Positions 15,923 through 26,237 of a DNA stretch of 64,000 nucleotides are shown in pieces. Below the pieces are notes generated by a model that saw nothing but the letters and a program-made list of their open reading frames with translations, was not told where the DNA came from and made no database searches. How positions within the stretch are numbered: position 1 is the stretch's first letter; each line of letters starts with the position of its first letter. The stretch lies in the NCBI RefSeq assembly GCF_028747985.1, contig NZ_CP118108.1:618501-682500 (forward strand), in the 5' to 3' direction. Source of the stretch: Paenibacillus urinalis. GTDB taxonomy: Bacteria > Bacillota > Bacilli > Paenibacillales > Paenibacillaceae. The translations under genes were made by a program, and so were the position numbers.

Positions 15923-17764
15923 ATGATTAGTCGAGACTCGCTCGTAAGCCCAGGAGTACATTTTGAGTGGCTGAAGCAGGAGATCAAGCAGGCAGCACCG
16001 TCTTTTGGAATCGATGATATTGGTTTTGCCTCCGCTGAACCCTTTGAATCCTTGCGTTCCATATTGCTGGAGCATCGTGCCAAGGGCCATGAGTCAGGAT
16101 TTGAAGAGCCTGATATTGAGAAGCGGGTCAATCCCGCGCTGGAATCGGGTAAGCCTGCTTCGCTCATTGCTATTGCCATTGCCTACCCATCCAAGATGAA
16201 GGATCCGCCTAAGTCAGAGCCTGGCAGCTACAGAGGGATATTGGCCCGCTCAGCTTGGGGACAGGATTACCATCATGTTCTGAGGGCAGCGATGGACAAG
16301 CTCACCGCTTTTATCCAGGAGAAGGTTCCAGAGGCGCGCATTGAGAATATGGTGGACACGGGTGTTCTGGTGGACCGGGCTGTATCTGAGCGGGCGGGAA
16401 TCGGCTTCAGTGGCAAAAACTGCGCGATCATATCACCCAAGTTCGGTTCATGGATATTTCTAGGGGAACTCATAACAGACATCCCATTTACACCGGATGC
16501 GCCGGTGACAGAAGGATGCGGAGAATGCACGAAGTGCATTGATGCCTGCCCTACAGGAGCGCTTGTTGGCCCGGGACAGCTGAATGCCCAGAAGTGCATT
16601 TCTTTTTTGACGCAAACCAAAGGCTTTTTGGACGAAGAATATATGAAGAAGATCGGGAATCGATTGTATGGCTGTGATACATGCCAGATCGTATGCCCGA
16701 AGAATAGAGGGAAGAATTGGGATCATCATCCTGAATTTGCGCCCGACCCCGAGATTGTCAAGCCTTTGCTTAAACCGCTGCTCTTCCTGAGCAATAAGGA
16801 ATTTAAGGAACGGTTTGGACACAGCTCTGCCGCTTGGCGAGGTAAAAAACCAATACAACGCAATGCCGTCATCGCGCTTGGCAATTTTAAAGATCAAAGC
16901 GCTGTACCCGAGCTGAGCGAAGTATTGCTGCGGGATCCTCGTCCCGAACTGAGAGGAACCGCTGCTTGGTCGCTCAGCCAAATAGGAGGAGAAGAAGCAA
17001 TGAATGTGATATCGGAAGCTGCTGCAAGAGAACAAGATGGGAACGTACTGGACATGCTGCAGAGAGCCCAGGAGAAGCTGCTCATGGGGCCTCTATCCGA
17101 GAAGAAGAAATCCGAAGCAGAGTTTGCGGCTGAATTTGGTTCGTCTGAAACGAGTTCATCGGATGGCAGTAACAATGAATCTAATATGGCACTGAATCGC
17201 AGTGACAACAAAGCAGCCTGGAAGCCTACTCCGGTAACCAAGCTTACGGGTGAGCCTGTTTATTATCATGAAATATCAACAGAAGCAGGAGAGCTGACGC
17301 TTTGTGCCACGGAACAAGGACTTGCAAGGCTCGATTTTGGCAACTATACCGTAAGAGAGGCACATCTGCAGCAATGGGCACGCACTTGGCTGGGTGAATA
17401 TCATTTTGTACATGATCCATCCCGGTTTCAAGAGGTGACATGGCAGCTTCAGGAATATTTTTCTGGTGAGCGTACGGAGTTCCAGCTTCAGCTGGATCTA
17501 AGAGGAACACCATTCGAGCTGCAGGTATGGCAGGCACTCACAGAGATCGCATATGGTCAGCATGTCTCAAGTCTTGGATTAGCAGAGAAGATAGGTAGAC
17601 CGAAGGCTGTTCGCTCGGTTGTGGCGGCGGTATCCAAAAATCCGCTTCCTATTATTATTCCTCATCACCGTTTAACGGGAAGTGAGGGTGGAGTAACGAT
17701 ATACCCTGGAGGGCTGCACGTGAAGGAACGCCTGCTCTCATTGGAAGGGCAGAAGTCGAATTGA
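15923..17764 (+). CDS. queG: QueG epoxyqueuosine reductase fused to an alkyltransferase-like (MGMT/ATL) domain
   Basis: 613 residues against about 380 for ordinary QueG. Residues 1-390 are QueG, the cobalamin-dependent enzyme that reduces epoxyqueuosine to queuosine in tRNA: first iron-sulfur motif C199-C202-C205-C209, second C251-C254-C258, and a HEAT-like tail (about 315-385). A Ser/Asn-rich linker (about 393-440) leads to a domain like O6-methylguanine-DNA methyltransferase: FELQVWQALTEIAYG, GRPKAVRSVVAAVSKNP (DNA-reading helix) and IIIPHHRL. The acceptor Cys of PCHR is His581, so it cannot take a methyl group in the normal way and resembles ATL proteins. One continuous reading frame. Confidence 0.9.
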   Translation: MISRDSLVSPGVHFEWLKQEIKQAAPSFGIDDIGFASAEPFESLRSILLEHRAKGHESGFEEPDIEKRVNPALESGKPASLIAIAIAYPSKMKDPPKSEPGSYRGILARSAWGQDYHHVLRAAMDKLTAFIQEKVPEARIENMVDTGVLVDRAVSERAGIGFSGKNCAIISPKFGSWIFLGELITDIPFTPDAPVTEGCGECTKCIDACPTGALVGPGQLNAQKCISFLTQTKGFLDEEYMKKIGNRLYGCDTCQIVCPKNRGKNWDHHPEFAPDPEIVKPLLKPLLFLSNKEFKERFGHSSAAWRGKKPIQRNAVIALGNFKDQSAVPELSEVLLRDPRPELRGTAAWSLSQIGGEEAMNVISEAAAREQDGNVLDMLQRAQEKLLMGPLSEKKKSEAEFAAEFGSSETSSSDGSNNESNMALNRSDNKAAWKPTPVTKLTGEPVYYHEISTEAGELTLCATEQGLARLDFGNYTVREAHLQQWARTWLGEYHFVHDPSRFQEVTWQLQEYFSGERTEFQLQLDLRGTPFELQVWQALTEIAYGQHVSSLGLAEKIGRPKAVRSVVAAVSKNPLPIIIPHHRLTGSEGGVTIYPGGLHVKERLLSLEGQKSN

Positions 17765-17783
17765 CAAAAACACCAAATTGCGT

Positions 17784-17812
17784 TTGCTAGCCGCGTTTCT
17801 ACATGCTATGAT
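17784..17812 (+). promoter_or_regulatory. promoter of yneF-like gene
   Basis: TTGCTA, 17 bases, TATGAT; the start codon follows at 17868. Confidence 0.5.
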
Positions 17813-17867
17813 ATCGTGTATGATGCGTTAAGAATAGCAATCAAGCGAAAAACAGGGGTGTATAAGT

Positions 17868-18128
17868 ATGGATATCGTTATTCCCATTATTACACTAATT
17901 GTGGGCCTCGTTGGGGGATTCTTTATCGGTGCATTCTATCTGCGCAAGCAGCTTGAGAAGATGCAGAGTGATCCTGAGGCTCTACAAAAAATGGCAAAAC
18001 AAATGGGCTACAATTTGAACAGCAAGCAGATGCAGCGTGCTCAACAGATGATGAAATCCCAGCAGGGCGGAAATGGTGCAGGCAAGATGCAGCCGCCTAT
18101 GCGCAAGAACCAGGGAAGAAAAAGATAA
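17868..18128 (+). CDS. YneF-family (UPF0154) small membrane protein
   Basis: 86 residues: one N-terminal transmembrane helix (about 4-26, IPIITLIVGLVGGFFIGAFYL) and a basic, Gln/Met-rich cytosolic tail (KMAKQMGYNLNSKQMQRAQQMM). This matches the pattern of B. subtilis YneF, though the tail is longer and ends in a Gly/Gln/Lys/Arg-rich stretch. Function of the family is unknown. AGGGGTG precedes the ATG. folE begins 57 bases downstream and may share the transcript. Confidence 0.75.
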   Translation: MDIVIPIITLIVGLVGGFFIGAFYLRKQLEKMQSDPEALQKMAKQMGYNLNSKQMQRAQQMMKSQQGGNGAGKMQPPMRKNQGRKR

Positions 18129-18185
18129 TGCTGCAATCTTGCCTGCCAGGTACAGGTGTATGCCGCTTGGGAGGAGGAAGAAGGA

Positions 18186-18779
18186 ATGGCTGGAGTTAAA
18201 GATTACATGAACTCTTCTGTCGGCGCTAATCGCGAGAAGATTGAGTATCATGTTGAACAGATATTGAAGCTGATCGGTGAAGACACAGAACGTGAAGGTC
18301 TGCTGGAAACACCGGCTAGAGTTACCCGCATGTACGAGGAGATTTTTGCGGGCTATGAAGTAAATCCTAGAGATGTACTTGGTGTCACTTTTGATGAGAA
18401 CCATGAGGAGCTCGTCATTGTGAAGGATATTGTGTACTACAGTCAATGTGAGCATCATATGGCTCCTTTCTTCGGCAAGGTCCATATCGGATATGTGCCA
18501 AGTGGACAAATTGTCGGACTTAGTAAGCTTGCGAGACTAGTTGAGGCTGTAACTCGTCGTCTGCAGGTGCAGGAGCGGATTACTTCGCAAATTGCGGACA
18601 TCCTTGAGGATGCGCTTAAGCCGAATGGGGTCATGGTTGTTGTGGAAGGAGAACATCTGTGTATGTGTGCTCGTGGTGTGAAGAAGCCGGGCAGCAAGAC
18701 AGTGACTTCTGCTACACGTGGTACATTCCGGGATAATGCCGCTTCCCGGGCTGAGTTCCTGTCTCTTGTTAAAGGTTAA
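18186..18779 (+). CDS. folE: GTP cyclohydrolase I
   Basis: 197 residues. Makes dihydroneopterin triphosphate from GTP, the first step of folate synthesis and, with QueD/QueE/QueC elsewhere, of queuosine. Zinc and catalytic residues are visible in YYSQCEHHMAPFFGKVHIGY and GEHLCMCARGVKKPGSKTVT. LVEAVTRRLQVQERIT is the usual helix. I chose ATG 18186 because GGAGGAGG lies about 9 bases before it. Terminator 17 bases after the stop. Confidence 0.96.
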   Translation: MAGVKDYMNSSVGANREKIEYHVEQILKLIGEDTEREGLLETPARVTRMYEEIFAGYEVNPRDVLGVTFDENHEELVIVKDIVYYSQCEHHMAPFFGKVHIGYVPSGQIVGLSKLARLVEAVTRRLQVQERITSQIADILEDALKPNGVMVVVEGEHLCMCARGVKKPGSKTVTSATRGTFRDNAASRAEFLSLVKG

Positions 18780-18796
18780 TCTCGAAATTTCGGAAA

Positions 18797-18826
18797 GTCT
18801 TGATCGAATTGATCAAGGCTTTTTTA
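18797..18826 (+). terminator. terminator after folE
   Basis: AGTCTTGATC, loop, GATCAAGGCT then TTTTTT. Confidence 0.85.
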
Positions 18827-18845
18827 TTAGGGGGAGAAGACGCAC

Positions 18846-19661
18846 ATGGCGAGGGAAGATACACTGCTTCACAAATTCGAGGAGATCCAGATTTGGGAAT
18901 CGCCGCTTATGAAGAAGGATGAGGACGTGCTTGAAGCTTTTGCATGGGAAGAAGTGATGTGCAGGCAAGTGGGGCTGGGGCATCGCCCTGTCGCTCATCT
19001 CTGGCGTCACGAGAATGCGCTTGTCATCGGTCTCCGAGACCGCAGGCTGAAGAAGGCGGAGGAAGCCATGCAGCAATTTCGGAATAAGGGGATAAGCACC
19101 TGTGTGCGTCCTTCTGGAGGTGCAGCGGTCAGACTGACCAGAGGAGTGGTGAATCTAAGTCTCATGCTTCCGAACCCTGGACATGCTATTAACATCCATG
19201 ATGATTTTAAATCCATGGTTGAATATATTCGGAAGGCGATTCTTCCCTGGGGCGGTCATGCAGTGGCAGGAGAGATCGAAGGAGCCTATTGCCCGGGAGA
19301 CTATGATGTCGCGATCAATGGACGGAAGTTTTGCGGAATTGCCCAGCGCCGTTTGGCCAAGGCCTATCTTGTTACCGGCTTTATCATCGTGGAAGGAAGC
19401 GGGGATGAGCTGACAGAAGACATCATCCAGTTCTATGATCAGGCAGCCGGGGATGCTGATGAGGGCTATCCTCAAGTGAGGTACGGGAGCATGGGAAGTC
19501 TAAATGAGCTGTCGGGTGTACCGTCTGCTGAGGCATACATGCAGTCTTTAATAGAAACGATCGGTGCTTCAGCAGAGAAGGTGTATACCGGAGCTAGGCC
19601 ATCTGTTCCTCAATCCGAGGTGGAGCGCACAGTCGCCGTGTTAAAGGAGCGTTACGATTAA
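18846..19661 (+). CDS. lipL: octanoyl-[GcvH]:protein N-octanoyltransferase
   Basis: 271 residues. Moves octanoyl groups from the glycine-cleavage H protein to lipoyl domains of 2-oxoacid dehydrogenases. The Cys149 acyl acceptor lies in EGAYCPGDYDVAINGRKFCGIAQRR, the block I recall from B. subtilis LipL (YwfL), and the N-terminal layout (FAWEEVMC ... VRPSGGAAVRL ... GVVNLSLML) is also LipL-like rather than LplA-like. GGGGGAGAAG precedes the ATG. An LplA-type ligase is the alternative, but the Cys argues for LipL. Confidence 0.85.
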   Translation: MAREDTLLHKFEEIQIWESPLMKKDEDVLEAFAWEEVMCRQVGLGHRPVAHLWRHENALVIGLRDRRLKKAEEAMQQFRNKGISTCVRPSGGAAVRLTRGVVNLSLMLPNPGHAINIHDDFKSMVEYIRKAILPWGGHAVAGEIEGAYCPGDYDVAINGRKFCGIAQRRLAKAYLVTGFIIVEGSGDELTEDIIQFYDQAAGDADEGYPQVRYGSMGSLNELSGVPSAEAYMQSLIETIGASAEKVYTGARPSVPQSEVERTVAVLKERYD

Positions 19662-19685
19662 GCTCATCCTATAACAGGTATAGTG

Positions 19686-19712
19686 AAAAAAGACCTCAGA
19701 ACGAGGTCTTTT
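19686..19712. terminator. bidirectional terminator
   Basis: AAAAAGACCTC and GAGGTCTTTT around a 5-base loop, between convergent genes. Confidence 0.85.
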
Positions 19713-19794
19713 ACTTTGAGAATAGAGGTGCGATTAGACAGCCTACATTATTCTAAGAACTATGGAGAGCTGTCTTGGTACGTGCTTACTACTT

Positions 19795-21012
19795 TTAATA
19801 AGGAGTCCATTTCAGCTTGCGGGCTTCCTGGAATCGTTCTGCCACAGCAGGCCAGTTTACGACGTTCCACCAGTCCGTAATGTATTTCTTGCGTTCATTC
19901 TGATGCTTCAAGTAATAGGCATGCTCCCACACATCCAGTGGAAGAAGCGGAACAATATCATATTGCGATAGATTTTGATGCTTCTCTGCCTGTAATATTT
20001 CTAACCGATGTGCTCTTGGGCTCCACACCAACACAGCCCATCCGCCGCCTTCCACCTTATTGGCTGCTTCTGTAAAGTGCTTCTTAAATGCTTCATAGCT
20101 TCCGAAATCCTTGCGGATCTGTTCACCCAATGAACCGACAGGCTTTCCGCCGCCATTCGGGCTCATGGTGTCCCAGAAGATGGTATGGAGATAATGTCCT
20201 GCTCCGTTAAAGGCCAGCTCTCGTTCCCAATGCTTCACAAGCTCGAAATTCCCGGTTTGCCGTGCTTCCTGAAGCTTCTTCTCTGCGGTGTTAAGATCGT
20301 CAACATACGTTTTATGATGCTTGTCATGATGAATGCGCATCGTCTTCTCATCAATATAGGGCTCCAGCGCATTGTAAGGATAAGGCAGCGGCGGCAGCTT
20401 GTGCCCTCCAATCGGAACTGGAGACGCAGGAGGGGAGCTGTCTGCTGCTGCGGTGTCTGATACAGTGAGAGCAGCGGATAATTCCTGAACCAGTTCCTCG
20501 GAAGCTCCCGTTCGCGGTGACGACACTTCCGGATAAGGGAAGGGCTCTTCATTCCAGATGCTTCTAGGTTTTACTCTTTGGGAGATGGCTGCGGGTTGAT
20601 CCAGTCCGCGGAGTCTGTTCACATTATGCTCTGATTGGTCCTGGATGTATCGGAAAACAACCTCAGCAGCAGGGTTGCTTGATAGAGCTGCACTATGCTC
20701 AAGGATATGTCCGAGATGGCGATGGAACTCCTTCGATTGGGTAAACGCAGCGGCGAGCAGCACATCGAGCTGACCAAGCGCATAATCATCCGGCGGCTGT
20801 ACGCCTGTGCTTACCCGCTGAAGCAGATCATCGGCTGCATCGGCCGATCGTTGGAATACGCTTCCCCATTCATTGAGAAGCTTCACATAGGCCTCCTCAA
20901 GGTCCGGTGCAATCGAAGTAATCATATTTGTGCATCCCATTTCAGTATCCTTCCAAGACCTTATCTCTTCCAGCGCGCGCAGCGGTAAATAGGGTCCATA
21001 ACTGAGCTCCAT
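19795..21012 (-). CDS. SodF-like superoxide dismutase with N-terminal helical domain
   Basis: 405 residues, twice a normal SOD. Residues 203-405 are an Fe/Mn SOD domain most like B. subtilis SodF: ligands His228 (MRIHHDKHH), His276 (GHYLHTIFW), Asp360 and His364 (DVWEHAYY). Residues 1-140 are a helical domain with conserved-looking His/Glu (SWKDTEMGC, EFHRHLGHILEHS, IQDQSEHNVNRL), like four-helix DUF2935-type domains. A Pro/Ser-rich linker (about 141-203) joins them. ATG 21012 is chosen because GGGAGGT precedes it by 9 bases. Whether the SOD domain is active is not shown by sequence. Confidence 0.85.
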   Translation of the reverse strand: MELSYGPYLPLRALEEIRSWKDTEMGCTNMITSIAPDLEEAYVKLLNEWGSVFQRSADAADDLLQRVSTGVQPPDDYALGQLDVLLAAAFTQSKEFHRHLGHILEHSAALSSNPAAEVVFRYIQDQSEHNVNRLRGLDQPAAISQRVKPRSIWNEEPFPYPEVSSPRTGASEELVQELSAALTVSDTAAADSSPPASPVPIGGHKLPPLPYPYNALEPYIDEKTMRIHHDKHHKTYVDDLNTAEKKLQEARQTGNFELVKHWERELAFNGAGHYLHTIFWDTMSPNGGGKPVGSLGEQIRKDFGSYEAFKKHFTEAANKVEGGGWAVLVWSPRAHRLEILQAEKHQNLSQYDIVPLLPLDVWEHAYYLKHQNERKKYITDWWNVVNWPAVAERFQEARKLKWTPY

Positions 21013-21165
21013 AAGCTCGGCACCTCCCAAGAATCATTCTTATTTAAACCTAATGTTATGCATAGCAGCAGACGGCGTAATGATCTAACGTATACTTATT
21101 CTCATTAGAGCTTGGACTATGATGACTTGTCAAAATAAGAGAGAGTTTGAAAAAGGATATGAGAA

Positions 21166-21187
21166 AGGCACCTGTTTAAAGGTGCCT
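21166..21187 (-). terminator. terminator after hydrolase gene
   Basis: AGGCACCT ... AGGTGCCT hairpin; on the minus strand it is followed by a short T-rich stretch (TTTCTC). Confidence 0.55.
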
Positions 21188-21196
21188 CAGCTTAAT

Positions 21197-22192
21197 CTAT
21201 TTATGAGCGAGACTTATACCGCCAAGGAATGAAGACACCTTGTTCAAGTACTCTCTTGGATGCTCTCTGTATATGAGCTCATGACGTGCTTCCTCTACGA
21301 TCCACACATCAGAGTTCGGATTGGTCTGGTTACTCGCAAAGAGCTCTGCCATTGGATAAGGCGCCTTCTCATCCTGGGTTCCATGGATGAAGAAGATAGG
21401 GATGTCATAAGCCTTTGATCTTACCTCCTGATAAGGAATGGAATTTAGACTGGTACCATTCAGGATCGGGAACAGCATGGTTAGAATTTGCAGGGTAGGC
21501 TGCTTCGGCAAGTCAATCTGATTCTGTATATTATGATACAGCGTATCCGGCTCCAGCAGGAAGGTGCTGTCGAGAATCATAGCATCAATGTCCTCGGTTT
21601 GAAGGGCAGCCTGGAGAGCAGTTCCTGCACCCATCGAGAAGCCCCATACGACAACTTCTTGAGCTCCCTTTTGCTTAGCGAGCTGTACTGCGCCAAGAAG
21701 CTGTTTCGATTCTGCCTTTCCGCCTGTAGCAACGACTCTTGTGTTCTGGGAGGCGAAGCCGTAATCGAACATAATGACATTAAAATTCTGCTGATGAGCG
21801 TAATGGGCCAAATCATACATAGGAATCCAGGATTCCTCCCGGTTGGCACCATAGCCATGACTGAACACAATCGTTTTGCTGCTGTTCTCCTCGGCAGGGA
21901 TGTACCAGCCGCTGACGTTCCGGCTTCCGTCTGTAGCAGGGAAAGTCACCTCTTCATACTCCATGCCCTTGGACAGCAGCGGATTGGAATATACCGGAGC
22001 TACTGCCGGATAGGACAGTACCCATGCGATATAAGCATGAAGAGCAATAAAGCAAAATACAAGGAAAAATATAATCGATAAAATAAGGGCAACCACAATA
22101 TGCTTAAAACGGATGAGCCGAGTGGAAAGTGCGGGAGGAGCACTCGATACGTTTTGATTAAGTGATCTATTCTCGGAGATAGGAAACATCAT
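21197..22192 (-). CDS. membrane-anchored alpha/beta hydrolase
   Basis: 331 residues. One transmembrane helix (about 31-55) anchors an extracytoplasmic alpha/beta hydrolase: oxyanion loop IVFSHGYGANRE, nucleophile elbow WGFSMGAG (Ser), late Asp in FFIHGTQDEKAPY and His in EEARHELIYREH. The form resembles B. subtilis YqkD/BAAT-like hydrolases; substrate unknown. Two adjacent ATGs (22192, 22189) follow GGAAGGAGG; the second has the better spacing. Divergent from the IclR gene. Confidence 0.85.
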   Translation of the reverse strand: MMFPISENRSLNQNVSSAPPALSTRLIRFKHIVVALILSIIFFLVFCFIALHAYIAWVLSYPAVAPVYSNPLLSKGMEYEEVTFPATDGSRNVSGWYIPAEENSSKTIVFSHGYGANREESWIPMYDLAHYAHQQNFNVIMFDYGFASQNTRVVATGGKAESKQLLGAVQLAKQKGAQEVVVWGFSMGAGTALQAALQTEDIDAMILDSTFLLEPDTLYHNIQNQIDLPKQPTLQILTMLFPILNGTSLNSIPYQEVRSKAYDIPIFFIHGTQDEKAPYPMAELFASNQTNPNSDVWIVEEARHELIYREHPREYLNKVSSFLGGISLAHK

Positions 22193-22440
22193 ACTCCTCC
22201 TTCCAATAGAATGTTATATAGGACTAATTTACTAAAACCAACTTGTAATCAAAGATGAGGTTGGTATAACTTTATTCTTTATCCTATGATGCGTCCTGTC
22301 TAAAGTCAATCGATTGGGACTAATTGTTACACACTTGTAATGTAAGTGAAATTAATGGTGAAAAATGTTTGTCAAGTGAAGGAAGACTTATTCCGAAATG
22401 TTTCCATTATGATCGATGGATGAGAGAAAATGAGCTGTGT

Positions 22441-22461
22441 AATTGAGATTAATTCTCAATT
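22441..22461. promoter_or_regulatory. palindromic operator just upstream of the IclR promoter
   Basis: AATTGAGA, 5 bases, TCTCAATT: perfect 8-bp arms, ending 5 bases before the -35. It matches 11 of 14 informative positions of the Fur-type 7-1-7 box, but it could equally be the IclR protein's own site. Confidence 0.6.
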
Positions 22462-22466
22462 AAATC

Positions 22467-22495
22467 TTTACTTTGATCCTCGATTCTCTTATAAT
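22467..22495 (+). promoter_or_regulatory. promoter of IclR-family gene
   Basis: TTTACT, 17 bases, TATAAT (perfect -10). Confidence 0.7.
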
Positions 22496-22541
22496 TTATG
22501 TAACCAGGTTTCACGTGATGAAACAGAGAGGGGATTATGCC

Positions 22542-23291
22542 ATGGAAGAGCAAGATCGCAAATTAACGGTTCGAGCGGTCGAGAGGGCATTGGATATTTT
22601 GTTATGCTTTACGGAGCAATCAGATCTGGGTCTTACAGAAATTTCTGGCAAGATCGGTTTACATAAAAGTACTGTGCATCGTTTGCTGACAACACTGGAG
22701 GACAGGGGATTTGTTGTACGCAATCCTTCAACAGAGAAGTATCGGCTTGGCATTCGCATATGGGAGCTTGCGGCACATATGTCACAGAGTGATGATCCGG
22801 CCATTCTGCTGCTGCCTGCGATGGAGCGTCTTCGAGATCGCTTGGGAGAGACAGTCAGTTTGTATTTGAAGGACGGCAATGAGCGGATACGCGTTCAGGC
22901 TGTGCAGAGTAATCAAGCAATTCGAAGGGTAGCGCCTGTTGGTGTGAGGCTGCCTCTGTCTGTTGGCGCATCGAGTAAAGTGTTGGTTGCGTTTGCAGCA
23001 AGAGAAGAGCAGGAGCAGCTGATACGCAATTTTGATATCCCCTTGTCTGTTGATCAAGATACTTATATGAGTCAGCTGCAAGAGATTAGAGAATTGGGAT
23101 ATGCAACGAGCTATGAAGAGAGAGAGCCTGGAGCAGCAGCCGTATCAGCGCCGATCTTTGATCGCAAGGGCAAAGTAGCGGCAGCCTTGTCATTATCGGG
23201 ACCGGTCAGCAGGCTGTCAGAAGAGACGCTTCGGGAATATGCACCTATTGTTATGGAGACAGCGGCGCAAATGGGTTTCATGCTGAGGTAA
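22542..23291 (+). CDS. IclR-family transcription regulator
   Basis: 249 residues. N-terminal winged helix (about 8-60: VRAVERALDILLCF ... LTEISGKIGLHKSTVHRLLTTLEDRGFV) and C-terminal IclR ligand domain (about 75-249) with LPLSVGASSKVLVAF and YEEREPGAAAVSAPIFD. Such proteins sense small carbon compounds. I chose ATG 22542, about 9 bases after GAGGGG; upstream in-frame ATGs lack a site. It is followed by the TPP riboswitch of thiC, not by a catabolic operon, so its target is unclear; autoregulation through the palindrome at 22441 is plausible. Confidence 0.9.
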   Translation: MEEQDRKLTVRAVERALDILLCFTEQSDLGLTEISGKIGLHKSTVHRLLTTLEDRGFVVRNPSTEKYRLGIRIWELAAHMSQSDDPAILLLPAMERLRDRLGETVSLYLKDGNERIRVQAVQSNQAIRRVAPVGVRLPLSVGASSKVLVAFAAREEQEQLIRNFDIPLSVDQDTYMSQLQEIRELGYATSYEEREPGAAAVSAPIFDRKGKVAAALSLSGPVSRLSEETLREYAPIVMETAAQMGFMLR

Positions 23292-23411
23292 TGCTATCGG
23301 ATTGGATGGAAAATAAAGGTTGAAAATATGCTGTGAATGAGATAATCTTGTATGGACCTTAATTCAGACAAAGGATGAGGTTAAACCATTTATTTAAACA
23401 ACAATAACAAT

Positions 23412-23513
23412 TTACTAGGGGAGCCCGAAATGCCGGGCTGAGATGGCACTGCAAGGTGCCGGACTCTTTGCACCTGATCTGGATCATACCAGCGTAGGGA
23501 AGTAATTGGCGAT
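23412..23513 (+). promoter_or_regulatory. TPP riboswitch (THI box) controlling thiC
   Basis: The conserved TPP aptamer core is complete: ACTAGGGGAGCC, GGGCTGAGATGG, GACTCTTTGCACCTGATC, TGGATCATACCAGCGTAGGG and AAGTAA. When thiamin pyrophosphate binds it should favour the terminator at 23608 and shut off thiC. It sits 120 bases after the IclR gene and 233 before the thiC start. Confidence 0.97.
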
Positions 23514-23607
23514 AAAATGTGGATAAGATCCGTGTATGAGGTGAAGCTTCTGCTAGTAGTCTATGCAGCTTCATTAGCCGGTACATCGGTAAGATCTTAT
23601 TTGGATT

Positions 23608-23643
23608 AGAGCTGATTCCCCCTGTGGGAATCGGCTCTTTTTT
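23608..23643 (+). terminator. terminator of the TPP riboswitch expression platform
   Basis: AGAGCTGATTCCC and GGGAATCGGCTCT arms with TTTTTT, about 100 bases after the aptamer and before thiC. Confidence 0.85.
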
Positions 23644-23664
23644 GTTGCCGCAGCTTCTGCATAA

Positions 23665-25557
<1,893 letters not shown>

Positions 25558-25674
25558 ACGAACAATCTCCCAATGCATGAGGGAAATAATGTGAGATCCC
25601 GTTTCGTAGATTGCAGATTCTCCAATTGGTTAATATAAATGTGAGAGCCAGAAGCCAAGGAGGGAATCGCATTT

Positions 25675-26154
25675 ATGAATACTTCAGCAGTGAATCAAGA
25701 AGCAATTGAGACGGTAAGAGATTTGATCAAGGATATAGATACAGCGATGTTGACAACCGTAACACCAGAAGGACTCGTCTCTCGTCCGATGAAGACACAG
25801 GAGGTTGAATTTGACGGAGATCTCTGGTTTTTAACTAAAAAGGACACCAATAAGTATCGTGAATTGATGCAAAATCCGCTGGTCAATGTAGCCTATGTCG
25901 GTAAATCCTATGTTTCCATACGGGGTGAAGCGGAGCTGATTCAGGATCCGGCGAAAGTGAAGGAGTTCTGGAACAAAGCCTATGAGATGCTGCTTGATGT
26001 TTCTTATGACGACCCTTCGCTGGTGCTCATCAAGATTCAGGCAGACACCGCCGAGTATTGGGAAACAGGCAGTAAAACAAAGCTGGTCAAGAATCTGATC
26101 AACAAAATGACAGGCAAGAATGAGATGGATTTGAACAAGACCGTAGATCTGTGA
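25675..26154 (+). CDS. pyridoxamine-phosphate-oxidase-like flavin-binding protein (general stress protein 26 type)
   Basis: 159 residues, a single split-barrel FMN-binding domain. AMLTTVTPEGLVSRPM, LWFLTKKDTNKYRELMQNPLVNVAYV and YVSIRGEAELIQDPAKVKEFW match the general-stress-protein-26 group, which binds flavin but whose reaction is not settled. It is not PdxH, lacking its C-terminal signature. AAGGAGGGAATCGC precedes the ATG. Single gene, terminator behind. Confidence 0.87.
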   Translation: MNTSAVNQEAIETVRDLIKDIDTAMLTTVTPEGLVSRPMKTQEVEFDGDLWFLTKKDTNKYRELMQNPLVNVAYVGKSYVSIRGEAELIQDPAKVKEFWNKAYEMLLDVSYDDPSLVLIKIQADTAEYWETGSKTKLVKNLINKMTGKNEMDLNKTVDL

Positions 26155-26180
26155 CGGAGCTTGTACAGGATTGCACATAA

Positions 26181-26211
26181 GGGGGCCCGCATATGGGCCT
26201 CCACTTTTTTT
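26181..26211. terminator. terminator between convergent genes
   Basis: GGGGGCCC ... GGGCCTCC hairpin followed by TTTTTTT. Confidence 0.8.
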
Positions 26212-26237
26212 GTGCGATGAATTATTAATCCTGTGAA

